From the IMG/VR virus record IMGVR_UViG_3300027710_000069, positions 1-36,667 of that record: a stretch of 36,667 bases of DNA; one strand, written 5' to 3'. A program made the translations under genes and the position numbers. Positions 31,240-36,667 of the stretch are shown here, in pieces. Numbering within the stretch: position 1 is the stretch's first letter; the number at the start of each line of letters is the position of its first letter. The notes under the pieces are model-generated. The model ran no database searches, was not told the DNA's origin, and was given only the letters and a program-made list of their open reading frames with translations. The DNA is from a virus.

Positions 31240-31469
31240 TTTGACTCCAGTTGTTTTAACTTTCTGTGTAACTTACGAAGCTCTATTGCGTTATGACGAG
31301 CACACCATTGCTGTCCAATAAACATTGCAGTAGATGCAAACCCGCCGTCAATGGCTTTACCGCCGATCAGGATTGCTTCTAATTGAGCTTCTTTCTTTGT
31401 TGAAAAATAACAAACCTTAACTACTGACCAAACAGACTCTTTTTGTCTAACAAACGCGTAATTGCTCAT
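31236..31469 (-). CDS. Hypothetical protein (77 residues)
   Basis: AAGGAG before ATG 31469; overlaps the helicase start as ATGA. Begins with a beta-rich part (YAFVRQKESVWSVVKVCYF), then GGKAIDGGFASTA and a basic helix (ELRKLHRKLKQLESK). Not recognised. Coupling to the helicase suggests a joint role. Confidence 0.65.
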   Translation of the reverse strand: MSNYAFVRQKESVWSVVKVCYFSTKKEAQLEAILIGGKAIDGGFASTAMFIGQQWCARHNAIELRKLHRKLKQLESK

Positions 31470-31480
31470 AAAAACTCCTT

Positions 31481-31498
31481 TAGCACATCCTTGTGCTA
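31481..31498 (-). other. Hairpin before the 77-residue gene
   Basis: TAGCACA-TCCT-TGTGCTA, a perfect 7-bp stem with a 4-base loop, stands just before AAGGAG and TTTTT on the - strand. It may terminate or protect RNA; it repeats the hairpin-then-Shine-Dalgarno arrangement seen elsewhere here. Confidence 0.6.
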
Positions 31499-31506
31499 CT
31501 TATTTG

Positions 31507-31929
31507 TCAATAAGGGCCGAATGTCGAAAAGACCCTGTCTAAATGCACACCAACATAAACATCAAAGAGTTGCAGGTTTGGTAAGGTCACAACCACATAA
31601 CCCAAAGCCATGAGCTCGGTACAAAATTCAGTAACACTGATTAAGCCCTGAACTAACTGTTCATGCCGGCCTGCAATTTCCGATTTGTTTTTTTCAAACC
31701 GGCTGTAAGGGTCTTCAATTTCAATACCGGCATTTGTCGCACTAACACACGCATCAATACAAAAAGATTCATCTGATGGGCACGTGATAATTTTGATATC
31801 TTTTTTCTTCACATCAAAAGACTTTGCCAATTCAGGGATTTCAGCTTTCACTGTCGATTTTTCATAAGCACCGAATTGGATAGTCCAATTACCAGTTAAT
31901 TTAACAAGTGCTACGTGATATGCTGGCAT
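31507..31929 (-). CDS. Hypothetical protein (140 residues)
   Basis: GAGGAG before ATG 31929, which overlaps the previous stop (TAATG). Mixed alpha/beta, four cysteines (SFCIDACVS and others), a central charged helix (YSRFEKNKSEIAGRHEQLVQ) and a hydrophobic C-terminal part (YVVVTLPNLQLFDVYVG). Not recognised. An early-gene product by position. Confidence 0.6.
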   Translation of the reverse strand: MPAYHVALVKLTGNWTIQFGAYEKSTVKAEIPELAKSFDVKKKDIKIITCPSDESFCIDACVSATNAGIEIEDPYSRFEKNKSEIAGRHEQLVQGLISVTEFCTELMALGYVVVTLPNLQLFDVYVGVHLDRVFSTFGPY

Positions 31930-32501
31930 TAGAATTGCTCCTCGTCAAAAGAAGTCAGTGGGTTTTCCCAGCTATCAGCCAGTTGCATCAATCGTGCTTC
32001 GGCAGATGCTTTGGCTTCGTTAGCTGCTTTGAGCTTGGCGCTGACTTCGGCGGCTTCGAGTTGAATAGTTGACTTCATCTGTGCCTTGAATAAAGAATGA
32101 ATATCTGATTTAAAAGAATCAATACATTCATAACAGAAATGAATCGGAGCCATTGGGTAAGTATCAGGCTGGACACCTTCTGGCAATTGATCCAAATCAA
32201 TATGGATTGCCATTGGATTAGACGTCTTTTGGTCTTTCAGAATTGAACCATCGTGTGCAACAAGTTGCTCATGTAAAAGTACAAGAGGGTTAAGCTCGCG
32301 ATGTTTTGTACCACAATGTAAGCAAAGAGTTTCTTTATAAAGAACAATCAAACCGAGGGCTTTCCACTGAGGTCTTGGCGTAGAGCGTTTACGCTCAACA
32401 GTTTCGCCAAAAAGAGAAGTTTTATCTTTTGGATCAATGTCCAACAAATCACCGAGTAAGTCAAGTGCTTCGGCTTTGGTAACAGATACTTTATCAGTCA
32501 T
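31929..32501 (-). CDS. Putative Zn-ribbon protein with acidic, Phe-ending C-terminus
   Basis: 190 residues, AGGAC before ATG 32501. CLHCGTKH (about 60-67) and HFCYECIDSF (about 121-130) give two Cys-x2-Cys pairs, a likely zinc ribbon. N-terminal ALDLLGDLLDI resembles the C-terminus of the 81-residue protein. About 130-175 is a helix (LEAAEVSAKLKAANEAKASA), and the end is FDEEQF, an acidic tail with final Phe as in SSB-type proteins such as T7 gp2.5. Function unknown. A long leader with element copy 4 and a structured GC-rich island lies upstream. Confidence 0.65.
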   Translation of the reverse strand: MTDKVSVTKAEALDLLGDLLDIDPKDKTSLFGETVERKRSTPRPQWKALGLIVLYKETLCLHCGTKHRELNPLVLLHEQLVAHDGSILKDQKTSNPMAIHIDLDQLPEGVQPDTYPMAPIHFCYECIDSFKSDIHSLFKAQMKSTIQLEAAEVSAKLKAANEAKASAEARLMQLADSWENPLTSFDEEQF

Positions 32502-32603
32502 AATAAGTCCTAGTATGTTATTGATTTAAGGGTCTAGGTCAAGGGAGTCGCTGGACTATCCACTTAACTTATATAGTATAACAGATATTTTGGACAGTGT
32601 AAA

Positions 32604-32634
32604 TACCTGTAATTTGCTCGCTATTATACAGGTA
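32604..32634. promoter_or_regulatory. 31-bp TACNNGTA-bounded element, copy 4
   Basis: Ends TACCTGTA and TACAGGTA form a perfect 8-bp inverted repeat; the middle has TTTGC and GCTATTATAC. It lies about 100 bases before the start of the 190-residue gene and next to the GC-rich island. Confidence 0.75.
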
Positions 32635-32654
32635 ACTAAGATGCACCAAAGTCG

Positions 32655-32790
32655 GCTCCATTCCGCCTGCGGGCTGAGGCGCTAGCTTAGCAGCTTGGGC
32701 GTCGTGGTGTGTCAAGGGACGGCGCAAGCGCCTGTAAACCCCTTGACATCCACTAGCCCGCTGCTTTGCTGCGCCCAACGCCGCTGGGGA
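32655..32790. other. GC-rich, strongly self-complementary non-coding island
   Basis: In an otherwise AT-leaning genome this 136-bp stretch is GC-rich and folds on itself: GTCAAGGG (32711-32718) with CCCTTGAC (32740-32747), inside it GGCGC-AA-GCGCC (32721-32732), outside TTGGGCG (32695-32701) with CGCCCAA (32772-32778) and CAGC (32691) with GCTG (32783); GCGGGCT (32669-32675) can also pair with AGCCCGC (32755-32761). The whole gap 32502-32808 holds no convincing gene. A replication origin, a structured RNA or a cruciform protein site are possible. Confidence 0.55.
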
Positions 32791-32808
32791 ATTTAAGAGC
32801 CGCCAAAA

Positions 32809-33051
32809 TTAACGTAACCTCGATTGTTGGTTTGCTTTTTCAATCGCCATGTTTGCTATCATCGCTGATTCCCTGCACCATGCTGATAATGCGCGAGTGT
32901 TAGCTTGACATGCCGTAATTGTCATAGCTTTATTCAAGCGACTGCTGTAAATAGCAATATGCTTGTGCCAAAATTCAGGATGCATAGTCCTGTCTATAAA
33001 GAAGGCAGCCAATCCAGGCTGCCACCCTAAGTGTTGATGTTTGTATCCCAT
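32809..33051 (-). CDS. Hypothetical protein (80 residues)
   Basis: Starts two bases after the stop of the gene before it (TAATCATG), so probably by re-initiation; no clear Shine-Dalgarno of its own. Contains many His and Trp in the first half (YKHQHLGWQPG, HPEFWHKH) and an Ala-rich C-terminal helix. Not recognised. Confidence 0.55.
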   Translation of the reverse strand: MGYKHQHLGWQPGLAAFFIDRTMHPEFWHKHIAIYSSRLNKAMTITACQANTRALSAWCRESAMIANMAIEKANQQSRLR

Positions 33052-33053
33052 GA

Positions 33054-33263
33054 TTAATAATCGAAATGAATTTCGACTTGCTTAGTCTCAGTGTCTACAA
33101 CAACCTTATGGGGAGTTGCTGAAAAATAGGGACTAATCAGTCTGACTTGAAACCCAGCGGCTTTTTCATTGCCATACTCTACTGCATCACGTGCGGCAAC
33201 CTCTAAAGCGTCGACAAGTTCTTCACCTGTCGGGTTTTTTAAATCTACAATACCTTGTGCCAT
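33054..33263 (-). CDS. Hypothetical protein (69 residues)
   Basis: AGGAG before ATG 33263. An N-terminal helix (GEELVDALEVAARDAVEYG) is followed by beta strands ending VVVDTETKQVEIHFDY. A compact alpha/beta protein, not recognised. Confidence 0.65.
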   Translation of the reverse strand: MAQGIVDLKNPTGEELVDALEVAARDAVEYGNEKAAGFQVRLISPYFSATPHKVVVDTETKQVEIHFDY

Positions 33264-33272
33264 GATAGGCTC

Positions 33273-34409
33273 CTATTTGCCATGTTTGTCTAAAAGAGCC
33301 TGGATATCTACTTTGATATTTCGGCGGATTTTGTTACTGTGTTTTTGGAGCAAAGCACTCAAATCATTGTGCCACTGGTCTTGTACTTTCTTTGTAAACA
33401 GATGGGCGTTGCCGTTAGACCAGTAGCCGCCGCGAATTACAGCTCCCAGATGGGATGTAATGGTAAGACCGCCAGCCACAGGCACGCTGCGGGAGTCGAC
33501 CATTGGTTTACCAGAGGCCTCTCGGACGGCGCATTTGATTACGTGGTCGCGCAACAGAGGGAAACTATCTGGATAGTTGATAAAGTAATTCAGGTCTTCA
33601 AATGCTTTTTCATTGGTCAAGGTCAGGTAGACTAAATCACCGAGTTTTTGGGCGTTTTCAGTCTGCATTTCGAGTTCAAATTGTTCGCAAACGATGCGCG
33701 ATACATCCCACATATCTACATGATTGCGGTCGCGGTTTAATTTGAGAAAAGCTGGATTGAAGTTATACGACCACTGTAAGTTTGGCATACGTTTGACATG
33801 TAAACCAGCAACGTAGAGTTCACAGGTCGGAGGTTGGTAATAAGAGCTCACAGTAAAAGCTTCGCAGGAAAAGAAGGCCGAGCTTTTAAAGGACTCTTCG
33901 TCGATAAGCAACGAGTTAATGCCGTAAAAAAGCTGCTGGAATGTATCGTTATCTGGAGCTGCGATTTCTGTCCAAACGTCTGTAACATCTTCGGCAGCAT
34001 AGCTGGAATAGATAGTGCGCTCTACGTGCAAAGTAGGATGTCCAAAGACTTCATTTTCGGCAATGTAGAACCACCACTTTTCGACACATAAATCGTTTAT
34101 GTATTGGCGAATTGTCAGATTGTGGTTTGCGCGTTTGAGCGCCAGTGCTGCCACCTTAAGACCTTCGCCAAAGCGCCCAATCGAATCTTCGGCTTTGTTG
34201 GAATTGCCCATAAGCAAAGCTGAGACTGGGATACGGCCTTTTGAATGAATAGTCCGATAAAGCCATTCATGGTTGTCAACGATTTCCCAGGGCTGCTGGG
34301 TATCGATTGCGTTGGCAATGATTTCGCGCAAGGCAGTTGCCGTAGTCCAGTCAGGACAATAGTCTGGGGCTAGGGATAGTGGGATGATTTGTTGATTGGC
34401 TAAGCTCAT
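33273..34409 (-). CDS. GHKL-type (Hsp90/histidine-kinase fold) ATPase
   Basis: 378 residues, AGGAGC before ATG 34409, ATGA overlap with the gene before. REIIANAID (28-36) is the N-box (Glu 29, Asn 33, Asp 36), and MGNSNKAEDSIGRFGEGLK (67-85) is the lid and G2 region of GHKL ATPases (compare GNSxK...IGxFGxG). The G1 box (DxGxG) is degenerate (HSKGRI). The remaining 270 residues are not recognised; no kinase or MutL/topoisomerase domain is evident. In bacteria stand-alone proteins of this fold often act in defence; here in an early phage region it might counter a host system. Confidence 0.7.
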   Translation of the reverse strand: MSLANQQIIPLSLAPDYCPDWTTATALREIIANAIDTQQPWEIVDNHEWLYRTIHSKGRIPVSALLMGNSNKAEDSIGRFGEGLKVAALALKRANHNLTIRQYINDLCVEKWWFYIAENEVFGHPTLHVERTIYSSYAAEDVTDVWTEIAAPDNDTFQQLFYGINSLLIDEESFKSSAFFSCEAFTVSSYYQPPTCELYVAGLHVKRMPNLQWSYNFNPAFLKLNRDRNHVDMWDVSRIVCEQFELEMQTENAQKLGDLVYLTLTNEKAFEDLNYFINYPDSFPLLRDHVIKCAVREASGKPMVDSRSVPVAGGLTITSHLGAVIRGGYWSNGNAHLFTKKVQDQWHNDLSALLQKHSNKIRRNIKVDIQALLDKHGK

Positions 34410-34633
34410 GCTGATTGCTCCTGGATGTAATTAAAGATTGAGAGTTCGTGGGCTTTGGCTACTGGCTTGCCTGAGGAACGGTAAGTCATGCGGCCGCCTT
34501 TTGGCCAAAAAATGTCGAAGGTTTGGGCGCGGCCGAACTGCTGGCTACGTGCAACGACAGTAAAGTATTTATGACCGTGAATCAGAGTTGCGTCTGATTG
34601 CTGGTTATATTGGGTGACTGATTGGACTTTCAT
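34406..34633 (-). CDS. Small hypothetical protein (75 residues)
   Basis: ATG 34633 shares a base with the stop of the preceding gene (TGATG), GGAG lies upstream; a longer frame to 34696 would overlap that gene. Beta-rich with HKYFTVVARSQQFGRAQTFDIFWPKGGRM. Not recognised. Confidence 0.6.
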   Translation of the reverse strand: MKVQSVTQYNQQSDATLIHGHKYFTVVARSQQFGRAQTFDIFWPKGGRMTYRSSGKPVAKAHELSIFNYIQEQSA

Positions 34634-34872
34634 CAAGGGCGTGCTCCGTCTGAAAGACCCTGCCGGTAGGTGTCTTTTAATAAAGTCTGGAGCCAATCTT
34701 TAAAAAGAGGCTCCGCATGGATACGTCCATGTATTTTAACAATTCTGTACGGGACTTTAAAAAAGACTTGACAGGAGTCGTCAACTAAGACAGGGACTTC
34801 GAATACCTCTATTTCTGGATTGATGTCAAGAGTTGCCCCGTGTTTGGGACCTCCTATTAATGGGAGTCTCAT
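34633..34872 (-). CDS. Small hypothetical protein (79 residues)
   Basis: ATG 34872 overlaps the preceding stop (ATGA) with GGAG upstream. MRLPLIGGPKHGATLDI resembles the start of small, widespread phage proteins of the (L)IGGP.HG type; a beta-rich middle and C-terminal helix follow. Function unknown. Confidence 0.6.
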   Translation of the reverse strand: MRLPLIGGPKHGATLDINPEIEVFEVPVLVDDSCQVFFKVPYRIVKIHGRIHAEPLFKDWLQTLLKDTYRQGLSDGARP

Positions 34873-35111
34873 TTGGAGTTCTCCAATACATAGTTGCATT
34901 CGAGTGATGGGTCTACGGCTGGGTTGTGCTCGCACTTGATGTTGCCCAACTCATAGTCCAGAATAATGGACTCGATTGTCATGCGGTTTAAAAGGGCTTG
35001 CTTTGCTTTGAGGTCTTGACGATAACCCTCGGCTCCGTTTTGGGTGCCTATAAGAAGACCGCAAGCAAATGCAACAGTTATGGCTGTCAGAAATCCTGCT
35101 AGATTAGACAT
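34869..35111 (-). CDS. Small membrane-anchored protein
   Basis: 80 residues. One N-terminal membrane segment (about 4-23, LAGFLTAITVAFACGLLIG) followed by a charged, mainly helical part with two cysteines (CEHNPAVDPSLEC). No Rz-type lipobox or spanin pattern is clear. It overlaps the preceding gene by 8 bases. Possibly an early membrane protein that alters the host envelope. Confidence 0.6.
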   Translation of the reverse strand: MSNLAGFLTAITVAFACGLLIGTQNGAEGYRQDLKAKQALLNRMTIESIILDYELGNIKCEHNPAVDPSLECNYVLENSK

Positions 35112-35547
35112 GAGATTCTCCTAAAGCCGGCAACTCCGCGAAATGGACAATAAAAGACAATGAAATGTCATCCGAGTAATCTGTCGGGATTGCTCCGATG
35201 TCGTAGTGCAAAGCATCTGACCAGAGGGGGTCGTAAACGATTACGTCGAAGTCGTTAATTTGCATAATGTACCAGTGGTTGCGACGTAGACAAAGGAGGA
35301 AGCCGTGAGGTACTCCGGTTGAAATTGGGTTTACTGGTTCGAGGTAAACACCATGGCGAGCTGCGTAGAGCGGCATTTCGCGGGTCGGAATTACCGCCGG
35401 AATCTGTCTGAAAATAGACGCTGGTTCTTTTTGTTTTGCGGCTAACATTATAAGACAGGCACGACTGCAGTCGAATTGAGTTAGTTGCGTTTTGTGCTGA
35501 AGCCCGTGTGCTTGCACCGTGTCTTTGATTTCTTGGAAGTTAATCAT
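35104..35547 (-). CDS. C39-like cysteine-peptidase candidate
   Basis: 147 residues. QFDCSRACLIMLA (Cys 27) resembles the active-site strand of C39-family peptidases (QxDCGxAxLxMl), and NHWYIMQIND followed by VIVYDPL supplies the His 91 and Asp 106 of a papain-like triad. The oxyanion Gln would be Gln 24 or Gln 21. No transporter is fused. C39-like domains process peptides or deconjugate proteins. An early host-directed protease is an inference. No close homologue is recognised. Confidence 0.5.
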   Translation of the reverse strand: MINFQEIKDTVQAHGLQHKTQLTQFDCSRACLIMLAAKQKEPASIFRQIPAVIPTREMPLYAARHGVYLEPVNPISTGVPHGFLLCLRRNHWYIMQINDFDVIVYDPLWSDALHYDIGAIPTDYSDDISLSFIVHFAELPALGESHV

Positions 35548-35585
35548 AAGTGTCTCGCTTTGTTATGTTAGAGAGTTGCTGGCGG

Positions 35586-35915
35586 TTAGGCCAGCTGACT
35601 CTTGGTTATGGCAACGCCATTAGTTACATTAAATACAGCCTTGTTAAAGTCTGCAACTGAATTAAACGGCTCTATAAGTAGAATCATTTTTTGATTTGAA
35701 AAGCTCTTGTGATCGTAGTATGTGGATACCTTGATTAAAGAGCCGTCGGCAAAGTGGAAGTAGGCAACGAATGCTGTAGGTTGTTTTTCGCGGCAATAAT
35801 CAATGTCGGATTGGCGCAAGTGGTTGCGAAACTCTGATAGAGTTGTGGTTGGCCGGTCGCTAATTGCTGCAAGCCAGGATTGGTAAATGGTTTGGGCTAT
35901 GGATTGTTCGGTCAT
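35586..35915 (-). CDS. Hypothetical early protein (109 residues)
   Basis: Not recognised. N-terminal helix (SIAQTIYQSWLAAI), middle beta strands (AFVAYFHFADGSLIKVSTYY), a C-terminal mixed part. ATG 35915 is only 8 bases after element copy 5, whose AGG may be the Shine-Dalgarno, so a protein on the element would also cover the ribosome binding site of this gene's DNA. Confidence 0.6.
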   Translation of the reverse strand: MTEQSIAQTIYQSWLAAISDRPTTTLSEFRNHLRQSDIDYCREKQPTAFVAYFHFADGSLIKVSTYYDHKSFSNQKMILLIEPFNSVADFNKAVFNVTNGVAITKSQLA

Positions 35916-35922
35916 AGGTTGT

Positions 35923-35953
35923 TACCTGTATAATAGTTGCTGTTATACCTGTA
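35923..35953. promoter_or_regulatory. 31-bp TACNNGTA-bounded element, copy 5
   Basis: Both ends TACCTGTA; inner GTATAATAG and GTTATACC. It lies between the 191- and 109-residue genes and abuts the latter's start. If it were a promoter for the 109-residue gene the mRNA would have almost no leader. Confidence 0.75.
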
Positions 35954-35975
35954 TTAATAAATGCAGATGCATCTG

Positions 35976-36551
35976 TTAACTGTTTGGAGTAAAGGATGCG
36001 TTGATTACACCTCGTTTGATGAGCAATAAGTAGGTAGAATCGGCGCGTGGTGTAACGTCCGTGTGTGTAAATGTGTAGTAGCCGTTGTCTGCTTCTATGG
36101 TGTGCTCTTGAGCCACAGGGTCGGCTTCGTAGATGCTGACTTGGTCTAAGGTTTCTGAGGTCTCGGTTGCAAAGGACTCTGCTTTTGTTACGTCAGTAAC
36201 TTCTTCTGGAAAGAGGTCGGCCATGAGGTTGTAAGCGTCAGTAAAGGCCGGACGCTGTGTGCGTAGGCGAATGGTCAGAAGGGTTTTTCCGTCTGGTGTT
36301 TTAGTGTCGTAGTCTACGCGGGCGCATTCGAGGGCATTTGCTCCGTCAAGCTCCTGGATTAGGTCAGGATCGAATTTGGCGGCTGGATTGCGCTGAAGCG
36401 CTCTGCGATACCCGTAGAACTCGCAGCGGAAAGATTGAGCGGCTTGCGGGGTTGGAAACTTTAGTTCCAACGGGAATCGGGAGTCGCTCTTTGATGCGGC
36501 GCGGCACATCGGGGAGAATTTTGGGTTAATGAAGGTCTTGGGGGCGGTCAT
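35976..36551 (-). CDS. Hypothetical early protein (191 residues)
   Basis: AGGAC before ATG 36551. Mixed alpha/beta; N-terminal basic residues, a middle LTIRLRTQRPAFTDAYNLMA, an acidic stretch at about 114-150, C-terminal strands (TYLLLIKRGVINA). Not recognised. First gene of the leftward cluster in this window; 116 bases to the right (36552-36667) show a TTGACG box at about 36630 on the - strand but no convincing -10, and no gene. Confidence 0.65.
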   Translation of the reverse strand: MTAPKTFINPKFSPMCRAASKSDSRFPLELKFPTPQAAQSFRCEFYGYRRALQRNPAAKFDPDLIQELDGANALECARVDYDTKTPDGKTLLTIRLRTQRPAFTDAYNLMADLFPEEVTDVTKAESFATETSETLDQVSIYEADPVAQEHTIEADNGYYTFTHTDVTPRADSTYLLLIKRGVINASFTPNS

Positions 36552-36667
36552 GAATATGAAGTCCTGTGGTTGGGTTTGTTGATGGCTTTATTGTGGTGGG
36601 TTTGGGAAGAGTCTGCAAGGGGTTTTTTACCGTCAAGTATTTTTGGGATAGCGGGATACCTGTGGAT

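Noticed and set aside
32569-32778. A 69-codon open frame on the - strand in the gap 32502-32808
   Set aside because: It covers element 4 and the structured island, has a start within the inverted repeats and no ribosome binding site; its composition is unlike the other proteins.
2853-35953. Reading the 31-bp elements simply as sigma-70 promoters
   Set aside because: They contain TATAAT-like sequence, but -35 boxes are not consistent, orientations disagree with gene direction at copies 2 and 4, and copy 5 would leave almost no mRNA leader.
36632-36667. A sixth TACNNGTA element at the right edge (TACCTGTG with CAAGTA upstream)
   Set aside because: Neither end matches fully, the spacing is 25 instead of 23, and the window ends there.
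1-36667. tRNA, CRISPR, integrase, insertion sequence or attachment site
   Set aside because: None was seen on either strand by reading; there is no sign of lysogeny genes in the window.

Overview
This window is the larger part of the genome of a tailed, short-tailed (podovirus-like) double-stranded DNA phage; both ends are cut. The evidence is a portal-scaffold-capsid-adaptor order, a nozzle-like tail protein, three consecutive ejection-type proteins ending in one of 1735 residues, an M15 peptidase endolysin and a complete phage replication set. The capsid protein looks like the SU10/phiEco32 (DUF5309) type. There are no rRNA, tRNA, CRISPR or insertion sequences. The host cannot be read from the sequence; a Gram-negative bacterium is likely from the virion type. 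Base composition is moderate to AT-rich, with one GC-rich island at about 32.65-32.79 kb. || LEFT ARM (1-18.86 kb, + strand): portal C-terminus, a small overlapping gene, scaffold, major capsid protein, a terminator, a small head-region gene, adaptor, a run of tail and appendage genes joined by ATGA/TAATG overlaps, tail fibre, holin-like protein, a GNAT-like small protein, three internal/ejection proteins (the last with a HELGH metallopeptidase motif) and the endolysin. The arm ends in a bidirectional terminator at 18.86-18.89 kb. || RIGHT ARM (18.93-36.55 kb, - strand, read from right to left): small early genes, including a GHKL-type ATPase and a C39-like cysteine-peptidase candidate, then a Zn-ribbon protein, an SF1 helicase broken by two compensating frameshifts, a ribbon-helix-helix protein, a Cas4/AddB-like Fe-S nuclease, a DEDDh exonuclease, an ATP-dependent DNA ligase, a Sak4-like RecA-fold ATPase, a DUF669-like ssDNA-binding protein, a ParB-methyltransferase fusion, a DUF4406 protein, a DNA polymerase I in two pieces with a degenerate uracil-glycosylase-like N-terminus, and a DUF3987 helicase/primase-like ATPase. 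Together these give replication by a phage polymerase, helicase and ligase, plus recombination by Sak4, SSB and nucleases. Terminase and any phage RNA polymerase must lie outside the window. || MOST NOTABLE: (1) scaffold, capsid and ssDNA-binding protein, from two oppositely transcribed arms, share an N-terminal leader ending in LxLM[A/T]G[F/Y]G; (2) five intergenic elements, each exactly 31 bp and bounded by TACNNGTA, sit at transcription-unit boundaries; (3) hairpins repeatedly stand directly before ribosome binding sites, and in one case contain it; (4) a GC-rich, strongly self-complementary non-coding island lies in the early region; (5) polymerase and helicase reading frames are interrupted at positions a single-base shift would repair.
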